Source of the DNA: Mercurialis annua
Lineage: Eukaryota > Streptophyta > Magnoliopsida > Malpighiales > Euphorbiaceae
Length of the DNA stretch: 64,000 bases
NCBI RefSeq assembly: GCF_937616625.2
Contig: NC_065570.1
Location: forward strand, 134,001 to 198,000
Direction: 5' to 3'
Made by a program: the position numbers and the translations under genes. This document shows positions 1-13,400 of the stretch, piece by piece. Each line of letters begins with the position of its first letter. Position 1 is the first letter of the stretch. The notes beneath the pieces were generated by a model, which did no database searches, was not told the DNA's origin, and saw only the letters and a program-made list of their open reading frames with translations.

Positions 1-3000
1 CCAACTTCATCTGGTACACGTAGGGGGTCAGTAAACGCGCCCAAATTCCCCTCCCTGAGCAATTTTGGGGAATGCAGAAAAGTCCCAAAAACAGGATAAA
101 ACGATAATTTATTTATCAAATCACTTTTCTATGATTATAAATAATCACAACTAGAAACATTGTCCGAATAACAAATAACTTGTCGAGCTAACAAAATTCC
201 TAGTTAAACTCAACTTTTCGAAAATCCCTTTTCTAGCCTACTTCGGGATATCGAAACGCTTACTTAAAACAGTCTGATTACCAAAATAATTGAATATTCT
301 TATTTTTTTCAACACCTTCTAAAACTTACGTTTAAGTTCCAACTTCATCCGGTACGCGTAGGGGGTCAAAACACACACCCAAACTCTCCTCCCTGAGCTG
401 TTTTGGGGAATGCAGACTAGCCCCAAAAACAGGATAAAACGATAATTAATTTATCAAATAACTTTTATATGATTTTCAATAATCCCAACTAGAGACGTTG
501 TCCGAATAACCGATAATTTATCGAGCTAACAAAATTCCTAGTTAAACACAACTTTTCAAAAATCCCTTTTCTATCCTTTTTCGGACTATCAAACCACTTA
601 CTTAAAACAGTCTGATTACAAAACTAAATAGACATTTTAATTGTCTGCAACACTGTCTAAAACTTCCGTTTAGGTTCCAACTTGATCCGGTACGCGTAAG
701 GGGTCAAAAATCGCACCCAAACTCCCCTCCCTGAGCTGTTTTGGGGAATGCAGAAAAGCCCCAAAAATGGGATAAAACAATTAATTTATCAAATAACTTT
801 TCTATTATTTTAAATAATCCCAACTAGAAACGTTGTCTGAATAACCGATAACTTATCGAGCTAACAAAATTCCTAGTTAAACTCAACTTTTCAAAAATCC
901 CTTTTCTAGCCTACTTCGGGCTATCAAAACGCTAACTTAAATAAATATGATTACAAAACCAATTGAACATTCTTATTTTCGGAAACACCATCGATAACTT
1001 CCGCTTAGATTCCAACTTCATCTCGTACACATAGGGGCTCAGTAAACGCTCCCAAATTCCCCTCCCTGAGCAATTTTGGGGAATGCGGAAAAGTCCCAAA
1101 AACGGGATAAAACGATAATTTATTTATCAAATCACTTTTCTATATGATTATAAATAATCCCAACTAGAAACATTGTCCGAATAACAAATAACTTGTCGAG
1201 CTAACAAAATTCCTAGTTAAACTCAACTTTTCAAAAATCCCTTTTCTAGCCTACTTCGGGATATCAAAACGCTTACTTAAAACAGTCTGATTACCAAAAT
1301 AATTGAATATTCTTATTTTTTCAACACCTTCTAAAACTTACGTTTAAGTTCCAACTTCATCCGGTACGCGTAGGGGGTCAAAAAACACACCCAAACTCTC
1401 CTCCCTGAGCTGTTTTGGGGAATGCAGACTAGCCCCAAAAACAGGATAAAACGATAATTAATTTATCAAATAACTTTTATATGATTTTCAATAATCCCAA
1501 CTAGAGACGTTGTCCGAATAACCGATAATTTATCGAGCTAACAAAATTCCTAGTTAAACACAACTTTTTAAAAATCCCTTTTCTATCCTTTTTCGGACTA
1601 TCAAACCACTTACTTAATGATTACAAAACTAAATAGACATTTTAATTGTCTGCAAGACTGTCTAATACTTCCGTTTAAGTTCCAACTTGATCCGGTACGC
1701 GTAAGGGGTCAAAAAACGCACCCAAACTCCCCTCCCTGAGCTGTTTTGGGGAATGCAGAAAAGCCCCAAAAATGGGATAAAACAATAATTAATTTATCAA
1801 ATAACTTTTCTATTATTTTAAATAATCCCAACTAGAAACGTTGTCCGAATAACCGATAACTTATCGAGCTAACAAAATTCCTAGTTAAACTCAACTTTTC
1901 AAAAATCCCTTTTCTAGCCTACTTCGGGCTATCAAAACGCTAACTTAAATTAATCTGATTACCAAACCAATTGAACATTCTTATTTTCGGAAACACTATC
2001 GATAACTTCCGCTTAGGTTCCAACTTCATCTGGTACACGTAGGGGGTCAGTAAACGCGCCCAAATTCCCCTCCCTGAGCAATTTTGGGGAATGCAGAAAA
2101 GTCCCAAAAACAGGATAAAACGATAATTTATTTATCAAATCACTTTTCTATGATTATAAATAATCCCAACTAGAAACATTGTCCGAATAACAAATAACTT
2201 GTCGAGCTAACAAAATTCCTAGTTAAACTCAACTTTTCGAAAATCCCTTTTCTAGCCTACTTCGGGATATCGAAACGCTTACTTAAAACAGTCTGATTAC
2301 CAAAATAATTGAATATTCTTATTGTTTTTCAACAACTTCTAAAACTTACGTTTAAGTTCCAACTTCATCCGGTACGCGTAGGGGGTCAAAACACACACCC
2401 AAACTCTCCTCCCTGAGCTGTTTTGGGAATGCAGACTAGCCCCAAAAACAGGATAAAACGATAATTAATTTATCAAATAACTTTTATATGATTTTCAATA
2501 ATCCCAACTAGAGACGTTGTCCGAATAACCGATAATTTATCGAGCTAACAAAATTCCTAGTTAAACACAACTTTTCAAAAATCCCTTTTCTATCCTTTTT
2601 CGGACTATCAAACCACTTACTTAAAACAGTCTGATTACAAAACTAAATAGACATTTTAATTGTCTGCAACACTGTCTAAAACTTCCGTTTAGGTTCCAAC
2701 TTGATCCGGTACGCGTAAGGGGTCAAAAATCGCACCCAAACTCCCCTCCCTGAGCTGTTTTGGGGAATGCAGAAAAGCCCCAAAAATGGGATAAAACAAT
2801 TAATTTATCAAATAACTTTTCTATTATTTTAAATAATCCCAACTAGAAACGTTGTCCGAATAACCGATAACTTATCGAGCTAACAAAATTCCTAGTTAAA
2901 CTCAACTTTTCAAAAATCCCTTTTCTAGCCTACTTCGGGCTATCAAAACGCTAACTTAAATAAATATGATTACAAAACCAATTGAACATTCTTATTTTCG

Positions 3001-5060
3001 GAAACACCATCGATAACTTCCGCTTAGATTCCAACTTCATCTGGTACACATAGGGGCTCAGTAAACGCTCCCAAATTCCCCTCCCTGAGCAATTTTGGGG
3101 AATGCGGAAAAGTCCCAAAAACGGGATAAAACGATAATTTATTTATCAAATCACTTTTCTATATGATTATAAATAATCCCAACTAGAAACATTGTCCGAA
3201 TAACAAATAACTTGTCGAGCTAACAAAATTCCTAGTTAAACTCAACTTTTCAAAAATCCCTTTTCTAGCCTACTTCGGGATATCAAAACGCTTACTTAAA
3301 ACAGTCTGATTACCAAAATAATTGAATATTCTTATTTTTTCAACACCTTCTAAAACTTACGTTTAAGTTCCAACTTCATCCGGTACGCGTAGGGGGTCAA
3401 AAAACACACCCAAACTCTCCTCCCTGAGCTGTTTTGGGGAATGCAGACTAGCCCCAAAAACAGGATAAAACGATAATTAATTTATCAAATAACTTTTATA
3501 TGATTTTCAATAATCCCAACTAGAGACGTTGTCCGAATAACCGATAATTTATCGAGCTAACAAAATTCCTAGTTAAACACAACTTTTCAAAAATCCCTTT
3601 TCTATCCTTTTTCGGACTATCAAACCACTTACTTAAAACAGTCTGATTACAAAACTAAATAGACATTTTAATTGTCTGCAAGACTGTCTAAAACTTCTGT
3701 TTAAGTTCCAACTTGATCCGGTACGCGTAAGGGGTCAAAAAACGCACCCAAACTCCCCTCCCTGAGCTGTTTTGGGGAATGCGGAAAAGTCCCAAAAACG
3801 GGATAAAACGATAATTTATTTATCAAATCACTTTTCTATTATTTTAAATAATCCCAACTAGAAACATTGTCCGAATAACCGATAACTTATCGAGCTAACA
3901 AAATTCCTAGTTAAACTCAACTTTTCAAAAATCCCTTTTCTAGCCTACTTCGGGCTATCAAAACGCTTACTTAAATTAATCTGATTACCAAACCAATTGA
4001 ACATTCTTATTCTCGGAAACACCATCGATAACTTCCGCTTAGGTTCCAACTTCATCTGGTACACGTAGGGGGTCAGTACACGCGCCCAAATTCCCCTCCC
4101 TGAGCAATTTTGGGGAATGCAGAAAAGTCCCAAAAACAGGATAAAACGATAATTTATTTATCAAATCACTTTTCTATGATTATAAATAATCACAACTAGA
4201 AACATTGTCCGAATAACAAATAACTTGTCGAGCTAACAAAATTCCTAGTTAAACTCAACTTTTCGAAAATCCCTTTTCTAGCCTACTTCGGGATATCGAA
4301 ACGCTTACTTAAAACAGTCTGATTACCAAAATAATTGAATATTCTTATTTTTTTCAACACCTTCTAAAACTTACGTTTAAGTTCCAACTTCATCCGGTAC
4401 GCGTAGGGGGTCAAAACACACACCCAAACTCTCCTCCCTGAGCTGTTTTGGGGAATGCAGACTAGCCCCAAAAACAGGATAAAACGATAATTAATTTATC
4501 AAATAACTTTTATATGATTTTCAATAATCCCAACTAGAGACGTTGTCCGAATAACCGATAATTTATCGAGCTAACAAAATTCCTAGTTAAACACAACTTT
4601 TCAAAAATCCCTTTTCTATCCTTTTTCGGACTATCAAACCACTTACTTAAAACAGTCTGATTACAAAACTAAATAGACATTTTAATTGTCTGCAACACTG
4701 TCTAAAACTTCCGTTTAGGTTCCAACTTGATCTGGTACGCGTAAGGGGTCAAAAAACGCACCCAAACTCCCCTCCCGGAGCTGTTTTGGGGAATGCAGAA
4801 AAAAACCCAAAAATGGGATAAAACAATAATTAATTTATCAAATAAATTTTCTATTATTTTAAATAATCTCAACTAGAAACGTTGTCCGAATAACCGATAA
4901 CTTATCGAGCTAACAAAATTCCTAGTTAAACTCAACTTTTCAAAAATCCCTTTTCTAGCCTACTTCGGGCTATCAAAAGGCTAACTTAAATTAATCTGAT
5001 TACCGAACCAATTGAACATTCTTATTTTTGGAAACACCATCGATAACTTCCGCATAGGTT
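1..5060 (+). repeat. 6-mer higher-order repeat zone (~2.02 kb period)
   Basis: A-B-C-A'-B-C units repeat with a period of about 2.02 kb. Type A heads at 1, 2020 and 4046 carry the ordinary form, while A' heads at 1012 and 3031 share the private changes ACACATAGGGGCTC and GTAAACGCTCCC. The C monomer at 3708 carries an A-type middle (GCGGAAAAGTCCC, then TTATTTATCAAATCAC), which looks like gene conversion or unequal exchange. Confidence 0.85.
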
Positions 5061-6070
5061 CCAACTTCATCTGGTACACGTAGGGGGTCAGTAAACGCGC
5101 CCAAATTCCCCTCCCTGAGCAATTTTGAGGAATGCAGAAAAGTCCCAAAAACGGGATAAAACGATAATTTATTTATCAAATCACTTTTCTATGATTATAA
5201 ATAATCCCAACTAGAAACATTTTCGGAATAACAAATAACTTATCGAGCTAACAAAATTCTTAGTTAAACTCAACTTTCCAAAAATCTCTTTTCTAGCCTA
5301 CTTCGGGCTATCAAAACGCTTACTTAAAACTGTCTGATTACCAAAATAATTGAATATTCTTATTTTTTCAACACCTTCTAAAACTTCCGTTAAAGTTCCA
5401 ACTTCATCTGGTACGCGTAGGGGGTCAAAAAACACCCCCAAACTCTCCTCCCTGAGCTGTTTTGGGGAATGCAAACTAGCCCCAAAAACGGGATAAAACG
5501 ATAATTAACTTATCAAATAACTTTTATATGATTTTCAATAATCCCAACTAGAGACGTTGTCCGAATAACCGATAATTTATCGAGCTAACAAAATTCCTAG
5601 TTAAACACAACTTTTCAAAAATCCCTTTTCTCTCCTATTTCGGACTATCAAACCGCTTACTTACTAAAGTCTGATTACAAAACTAAATAGACATTTTAAT
5701 TGTCTGCAGCACTGTCTAAAACTTCCGTTTAGGTTCCAACTTGATCCGGTACGCGTAAGGGGTAAAAAAACGCACCCAAACTCCCCTCCCGGAGCTGTTT
5801 TGGGGAATGCAGAAAAGCCCAAAAAATGGGATAAAACAATAATTAATTTATCAAATAACTTTTCTATTATTTTAAATAATCCCAACTAGAAACGTTGTCC
5901 GAATAACAGATAACTTATCGACTAACAAAATTCCTAGTTAAACTCAACTTTTCAAAAATCACTTTTCTAGCCTACTTCGGTCTATCAAAACGCTAACTTA
6001 ACTTAATCTGATTACCGAACCAATTGAACATTCTTATTTTCGGAAACACCATCGATAACTTCCGCTTAGG

Positions 6071-7421
6071 TTCCAACTTCATCTGGTACACGTAGAGGGT
6101 CAGTAAACGCGCCCAAATTCCCCTCCCTGAGCAATTTTGGGGAATGCGGAAAAGTCCCAAAAACGGGATAAAACGATAATTTATTTATCAAATCACTTTT
6201 CTATGATTATAAATAATCCCAACTAGAAACATTGTCCGAATAACAAATAACTTATCAAGCTAACAAAATTCCTAGTTAAACTCAACTTTTCAAAAATCCC
6301 TTTTCTAGCCTACTTCGGGATATCAAAACGCTTACTTAAATTAATCTGATTACCAAACCAATTGAACATTCTTATTTTTGGAAACACCATCGATAACTTC
6401 CGCTTAGGTTCCAACTTCATCTGGTACACGTAGGGGGTTAGTAAACGCGCCAAAATTCCCCTCCCTGAGCAATTTTGGGGAATGCAGACTAGCCCCTAAA
6501 ACGGGATAAAACGATAATTTATTTATCAAATCACTTTTCTATGATTATAAATAATCCTAACTAGAAACATTGTCCGAATAATAAATAACTTATCGAGCTA
6601 ACAAAATTCCAAGTTAAACACAACTTTTCAAAAATCCCTTTTCTATCCTATTTCGGACAATCAAACCGCTTACTTAATACAGTCTGATTACAAAACTAAA
6701 TAGACATTTTAATTGTCTGCAACACCGTCTAAAACTTCCGCTTAGGTTCCAACTTCATCTGGTACACGTAGGGGGCAATAAACGCGCCCAAATTCCCCTC
6801 CCTGAGCAATTTTGGGGAATGCAGAAAAGTCCCAAAAACGGGATAAAACGATAATTTATTTATCAAATCATTTTTCTATGATTATTAATAATCCCAACTA
6901 GAAACATTGTCCGAATAACAAATAACTCATCGAGCTAACAAAATTCCTAGTTAAACTCAACTTTTCAAAAATCCCTTTTCTAGCCTACTTCGGGCTATCA
7001 AAACGCTTAATTAAAACTGTCTGATTACCAAAATAATTGAATATTCTTATTTTTTTCAACACCTTCTAAAACTTCTGTTAAAGTTCCAACTTCATCCGGT
7101 ACGCGTAGGGGGTCAAAAAACACACCCAAACTCTCCTCCCTGAGCTGTTTTGGGAATGCAGACTAGCCCCAAAAACAGGATAAAATGATAATTAATTTAT
7201 CAAATAACTTTTATATGATTTTCAATAATCCCAACTAGAAACGTTGTCCGAATAACCGATAACTTATCGAGCTAACAAAATTCCTAGTTAAACTCAACTT
7301 TTCAAAAATCCCTTTTCTAGCCTACTTCGGGCTATCAAAACGCTTACTTAAATTAATCTGATTACCAAACCAATTGAACATTCTTATTTTCGGAAACACC
7401 ATCGATAACTTCCGCTTAGGT
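6071..7421 (+). repeat. Scrambled zone of chimeric satellite monomers
   Basis: The regular A-B-C order breaks here. The monomer at 6071 has an A head and a C-type tail. The one at 6411 has an A head, a B-like GCAGACTAGCCCC middle and a B-type tail. The one at 6749 is A head with A tail. The one at 7087 is B head with C tail. This run separates the 6-mer zone from the 9-mer zone and is what intramonomer unequal crossover would leave. Confidence 0.75.
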
Positions 7422-10400
7422 TCCAACTTCATCTGGTACACGTAGGGGGTCAGTAAACGAGCCCAAATTCCCCTCCCTGAGCAATTTTGGGGAATGCAGA
7501 AAAGTCCCAAAAACAGGATAAAACGATAATTTATTTATCAAATCACTTTTCTATGATTATAAATAATCACAACTAGAAACATTGTCCGAATAACAAATAA
7601 CTTGTCGAGCTAACAAAATTCCTAGTTAAACTCAACTTTTCGAAAATCCCTTTTCTAGCCTACTTCGGGCTATCAAAACGCTTACTTAAAACTGTCTGAT
7701 TACCAAAATAATTGAATATTCTTATTTTTTCAACACCTTCTAAAACTTCCGTTAAAGTTCCAACTTCATCCGGTACGTGTAGGGGGTCAAAAAACACACC
7801 CAAACTCTCCTCCCTGAGCTGTTTTGGGGAATGCAGACTAGCCCCAAAAACAGGATAAAACGATAATTAATTTATCAAATAACTTTTATATGATTTTCAA
7901 TAAGCCCAACTAGAGACGTTGTCCGAATAACCAATAATTTATCGAGCTAACAAAATTCCTAGTTAAACACAACTTTTCAAAAATCCCTTTTCTATCCTTT
8001 TTCGGACTATCAAACCGCTTACTTAATACAGTCTGATTACAAAACTAAATAGACATTTTAATTGTCTGCAACACTGTCTAAAACTTCCGTTTAGGTTCCA
8101 ACTTGATCCGGTACGCGTAAGGGGTCAAAAAACGAACCCAAATTCTCCTCCCGGAGCTGTTTTGGGGAATGCAGAAAAGCCCCGAAAATGGGATAAAACA
8201 ATAATTAATTTATCAAATAACTTTTCTATTATTTTAAATAATCCCAACTAGAAACGTTGTCCGAATAACCGATAACTTATCGAGCTAACAAAATTCCTAG
8301 TTAAACTCAACTTTTCAAAAATCCCTTTTCTAGCCTACTTCGGGCTATCAAAACGCTAACTTAAATAAATATGATTACGAAACCAATTGAACATTATTAT
8401 TTTCGAAAACACCAGCGATAACTTCCGCTTAGGTTCCAACTTCATCTGGTACACGTAGGGGGTCAGTAAACGCGCCCAAATTCCCCTCCCTGAGCAATTT
8501 TGGGGAATGCAGAAGAGTCCCAAAAACGGGACAAAACGATAATTTATTTATCAAATCACTTTTCTATGATTATAAATAATCCTAACTAGAAACATTGTCC
8601 GAATAACAAATAACTTATCGAGCTAACAAAATTCCTAGTTAAACTCAACTTTTCGAAAATCCCTTTTCTAGCCTACTTCGGGCTATCATCGCTTACTTAA
8701 AACTGTCTGATTACCAAATTAATTGAATATTCTTATTTTTTCAACACCTTCTAAAACTTCCGTTTAAGTTCCAACTTCATCCGGTAAGCGTAGGGGGTCA
8801 AAAAACACACCCAAACTCTCCTCCCTGAGCTGTTTTGGGGAATGCAGACTAGCCCCAAAAACAGGATAAAACGATAATTAATTTATCAAATAACTTTTAT
8901 ATGATTTTTAATAATCCCAACTAGAGACGTTGTCCGAATAACCGATAATTTATCGAGCTAACAAAATTCCTAGTTAAACACAACTTTTCAAAAATCCCTT
9001 TTCTATCCTATTTCGGACTATCAAACCGCTTACTTAATACAGTATGATTACAAAACTAAATAGACATTTTAATTGTCTGCAACACTGTCTAAAACTTCCG
9101 TTTAGGTTCCAACTTGATCCGGTACGCGTAAGGGATCAAAAAACGCGCCCAAATTCCCCTCCCGGAGCTGTTTTGGGGAATGCAGAAAAGCCCCAAAAAT
9201 GGGATAAAACAATAATTAATTTATCAAATAACTTTTCTATTATTTTAAATAATCCCAACTAGAAACGTTGTCCGAATAACCGATAACTTATCGAGCTAAC
9301 AAAATTCCTAGTTAAACTCAACTTTTCAAAAATCCCTTTTCTAGCCTATTTCGGGCTATCAAAATGCTAACTTAAATTAATCCGATTACCGAACCAATTG
9401 AACATTCTTATTTTTGGAAACACCATCGATAACTTCCGCATAGGTTCCAACTTCATCTGGTACACGTAGGGGGTCAGTAAACGTGCCCAAATTCCCCTCC
9501 CTGAGCAATTTTGGGGAATGCGGAAAAGTCCCAAAAACGGGATAAAACGATAATTTATTTATCAAATCACTTTTCTATGATTATAAATAATCCCAACTAG
9601 AAATATTGTCCGAATAACAAATAACTTATCGAGCTAACAAAATTCCTAGTTAAACTCAACTTTTCAAAAATCTCTTTTCTAGCCTACTTCGGGCTATCAA
9701 AACGCTTACTTAAAACTGTCTGATTACCAAAATAATTGAATATTCTTATTTTTTCAACACCTTCTAAAACTTCCGTTAAAGTTCCAACTTCATCCGGTAC
9801 GCGTAGGGGGTCAAAAAACACACCCAAACTCTCCTCCCTGAGCTGTTTTGGGGAATGCAGACTAGCCCCAAAAACAGGATAAAACGATAATTAATTTATC
9901 AAATAACTTTTATATGATTTTCAATAATCCCAACTAGAGACGTTGTCCGAATAACCGATAATTTATCGAGCTAACAAAATTCCTAGTTAAACACAACTTT
10001 TCAAAAATCCCTTTTCTATCCTATTTCGGACTATCAAACCGCTTACTTAATACAGTATGATTACAAAACTAAATAGACATTTTAATTGTCTGCAACACTG
10101 TCTAAAACTTCCGTTTAGGTTCCAACTTGATCCGGTACGCGTAAGGGGTCAAAAAACGCACCCAAACTCCCCTCCCGGAGCTGTTTTGGGGAATGCAGAA
10201 AAGCCCTAAAAATGGGATAAAACAATAATTAATTTATCAAATAACTTTTATATGATTTTCAATAATCCCAACTAGAAACGTTGTCCGAATAACCGATAAC
10301 TTATCGAGCTAACAAAATTCCTAGTTAAACTCAACTTTTCAAAAATCCCTTTTCTAGCCTACTTCGGGCTATCAAAACGCTTACTTAAATTAATCTGATT

Positions 10401-13400
10401 ACCAAACCAATTGAACATTCTTATTTTCGGAAACACCATCGATAACTTCCGCTTAGGTTCCAACTTCATCTGGTACACGTAGGGGGTCAGTAAACGCGCC
10501 CAAATTCCCCTCCCTGAGCAATTTTGGGGAATGCAGAAAAGTCCCAAAAACAGGATAAAACGATAATTTATTTATCAAATCACTTTTCTATGATTATAAA
10601 TAATCACAACTAAAAACATTGTCCGAATAACAAATAACTTGTCGAGCTAACAAAATTCCTAGTTAAACTCAACTTTTCGAAAATCCCTTTTCTAGCCTAC
10701 TTCGGGCTATCAAAACGCTTACTTAAAACTGTCTGATTACCAAAATAATTGAATATTCTTATTTTTTCAACACCTTCTAAAACTTCCGTTAAAGTTCCAA
10801 CTTCATCCGGTACGTGTAGGGGGTCAAAAAACACACCCAAACTCTCCTCCCTGAGCTGTTTTGGGGAATGCAGACTAGCCCCAAAAACAGGATAAAACGA
10901 TAATTAATTTATCAAATAACTTTTATATGATTTTCAATAAGCCCAACTAGAGACGTTGTCCGAATAACCAATAATTTATCGAGCTAACAAAATTCCTAGT
11001 TAAACACAACTTTTCAAAAATCCCTTTTCTATCCTTTTTCGGACTATCAAACCGCTTACTTAATACAGTCTGATTACAAAACTAAATAGACATTTTAATT
11101 GTCTGCAACACTGTCTAAAACTTCCGTTTAGGTTCCAACTTGATCCGGTACGCGTAAGGGGTCAAAAAACGAACCCAAATTCTCCTCCCGGAGCTGTTTT
11201 GGGGAATGCAGAAAAGCCCCGAAAATGGGATAAAACAATAATTAATTTATCAAATAACTTTTCTATTATTTTAAATAATCCCAACTAGAAACGTTGTCCG
11301 AATAACCGATAACTTATCGAGCTAACAAAATTCCTAGTTAAACTCAACTTTTCAAAAATCCCTTTTCTAGCCTACTTCGGGCTATCAAAACGCTAACTAA
11401 AATAAATATGATTACGAAACCAATTGAACATTATTATTTTCGAAAACACCAGCGATAACTTCCGCTTAGGTTCCAACTTCATCTGGTACACGTAGGGGGT
11501 CAGTAAACGCGCCCAAATTCCCCTCCCTGAGCAATTTTGGGGAATGCAGAAGAGTCCCAAAAACGGGACAAAACGATAATTTATTTATCAAATCACTTTT
11601 CTATGATTATAAATAATCCCAACTAGAAACATTGTCCGAATAACAAATAACTTATCGAGCTAACAAAATTCCTAGTTAAACTCAATTTTTCGAAAATCCC
11701 TTTTCTAGCCTACTTCGGGCTATCATCGCTTACTTAAAACTGTCTGATTACCAAATTAATTGAATATTCTTATTTTTTCAACACCTTCTAAAACTTCCGT
11801 TTAAGTTCCAACTTCATCCGGTAAGCGTAGGGGGTCAAAAAACACACCCAAACTCTCCTCCCTGAGCTGTTTTGGGGAATGCAGACTAGCCCCAAAAACA
11901 GGATAAAACGATAATTAATTTATCAAATAACTTTTATATGATTTTTAATAATCCCAACTAGAGACGTTGTCCGAATAACCGATAAGTTATCGAGCTAACA
12001 AAATTCCTAGTTAAACACAACTTTTCAAAAATCCCTTTTCTATCCTATTTCGGACTATCAAACCGCTTACTTAATACAGTATGATTACAAAACTAAATAG
12101 ACATTTTAATTGTCTGCAACACTGTCTAAAACTTCCGTTTAGGTTCCAACTTGATCCGGTACGCGTAAGGGATCAAAAAACGCGCCCAAATTCCCCTCCC
12201 GGAGCTGTTTTGGGGAATGCAGAAAAGCCCCAAAAATGGGATAAAACAATAATTAATTTATCAAATAACTTTTCTATTATTTTAAATAATCCCAACTAGA
12301 AACGTTGTCCGAATAACCGATAACTTATCGAGCTAACAAAATTCCTAGTTAAACTCAACTTTTCAAAAATCCCTTTTCTAGCCTATTTCGGGCTATCAAA
12401 ATGCTAACTTAAATTAATCCGATTACCGAACCAATTGAACATTCTTATTTTTGGAAACACCATCGATAACTTCCGCATAGGTTCCAACTTCATCTGGTAC
12501 ACGTAGGGGGTCAGTAAACGCGCCCAAATTCCCCTCCCTGAGCAATTTTGGGGAATGCGGAAAAGTCCCAAAAACGGGATAAAACGATAATTTATTTATC
12601 AAATCACTTTTCTATGATTATAAATAATCCCAACTAGAAATATTGTCCGAATAACAAATAACTTATCGAGCTAACAAAATTCCTAGTTAAACTCAACTTT
12701 TCAAAAATCTCTTTTCTAGCCTACTTCGGGCTATCAAAACGCTTACTTAAAACTGTCTGATTACCAAAATAATTGAATATTCTTATTTTTTCAACACCTT
12801 CTAAAACTTCCGTTAAAGTTCCAACTTCATCCGGTACGCGTAGGGGGTCAAAAAACACACCCAAACTCTCCTCCCTGAGCTGTTTTGGGGAATGCAGACT
12901 AGCCCCAAAAACAGGATAAAACGATAATTAATTTATCAAATAACTTTTATATGATTTTCAATAATCCCAACTAGAGACGTTGTCCGAATAACCGATAATT
13001 TATCGAGCTAACAAAATTCCTAGTTAAACACAACTTTTCAAAAATCCCTTTTCTATCCTATTTCGGACTATCAAACCGCTTACTTAATACAGTATGATTA
13101 CAAAACTAAATAGACATTTCAATTGTCTGCAACACTGTCTAAAACTTCCGTTTAGGTTCCAACTTGATCCGGTACGCGTAAGGGGTCAAAAAACGCACCC
13201 AAACTCCCCTCCCGGAGCTGTTTTGGGGAATGCAGAAAAGCCCTAAAAATGGGATAAAACAATAATTAATTTATCAAATAACTTTTCTATTATTTTAAAT
13301 AATCCCAACTAGAAACGTTGTCTGAATAACCGATAACTTATCGAGCTAACAAAATTTCTAGTTAAACTCAACTTTTCAAAAATCCCTTTTCTAGCCTACT

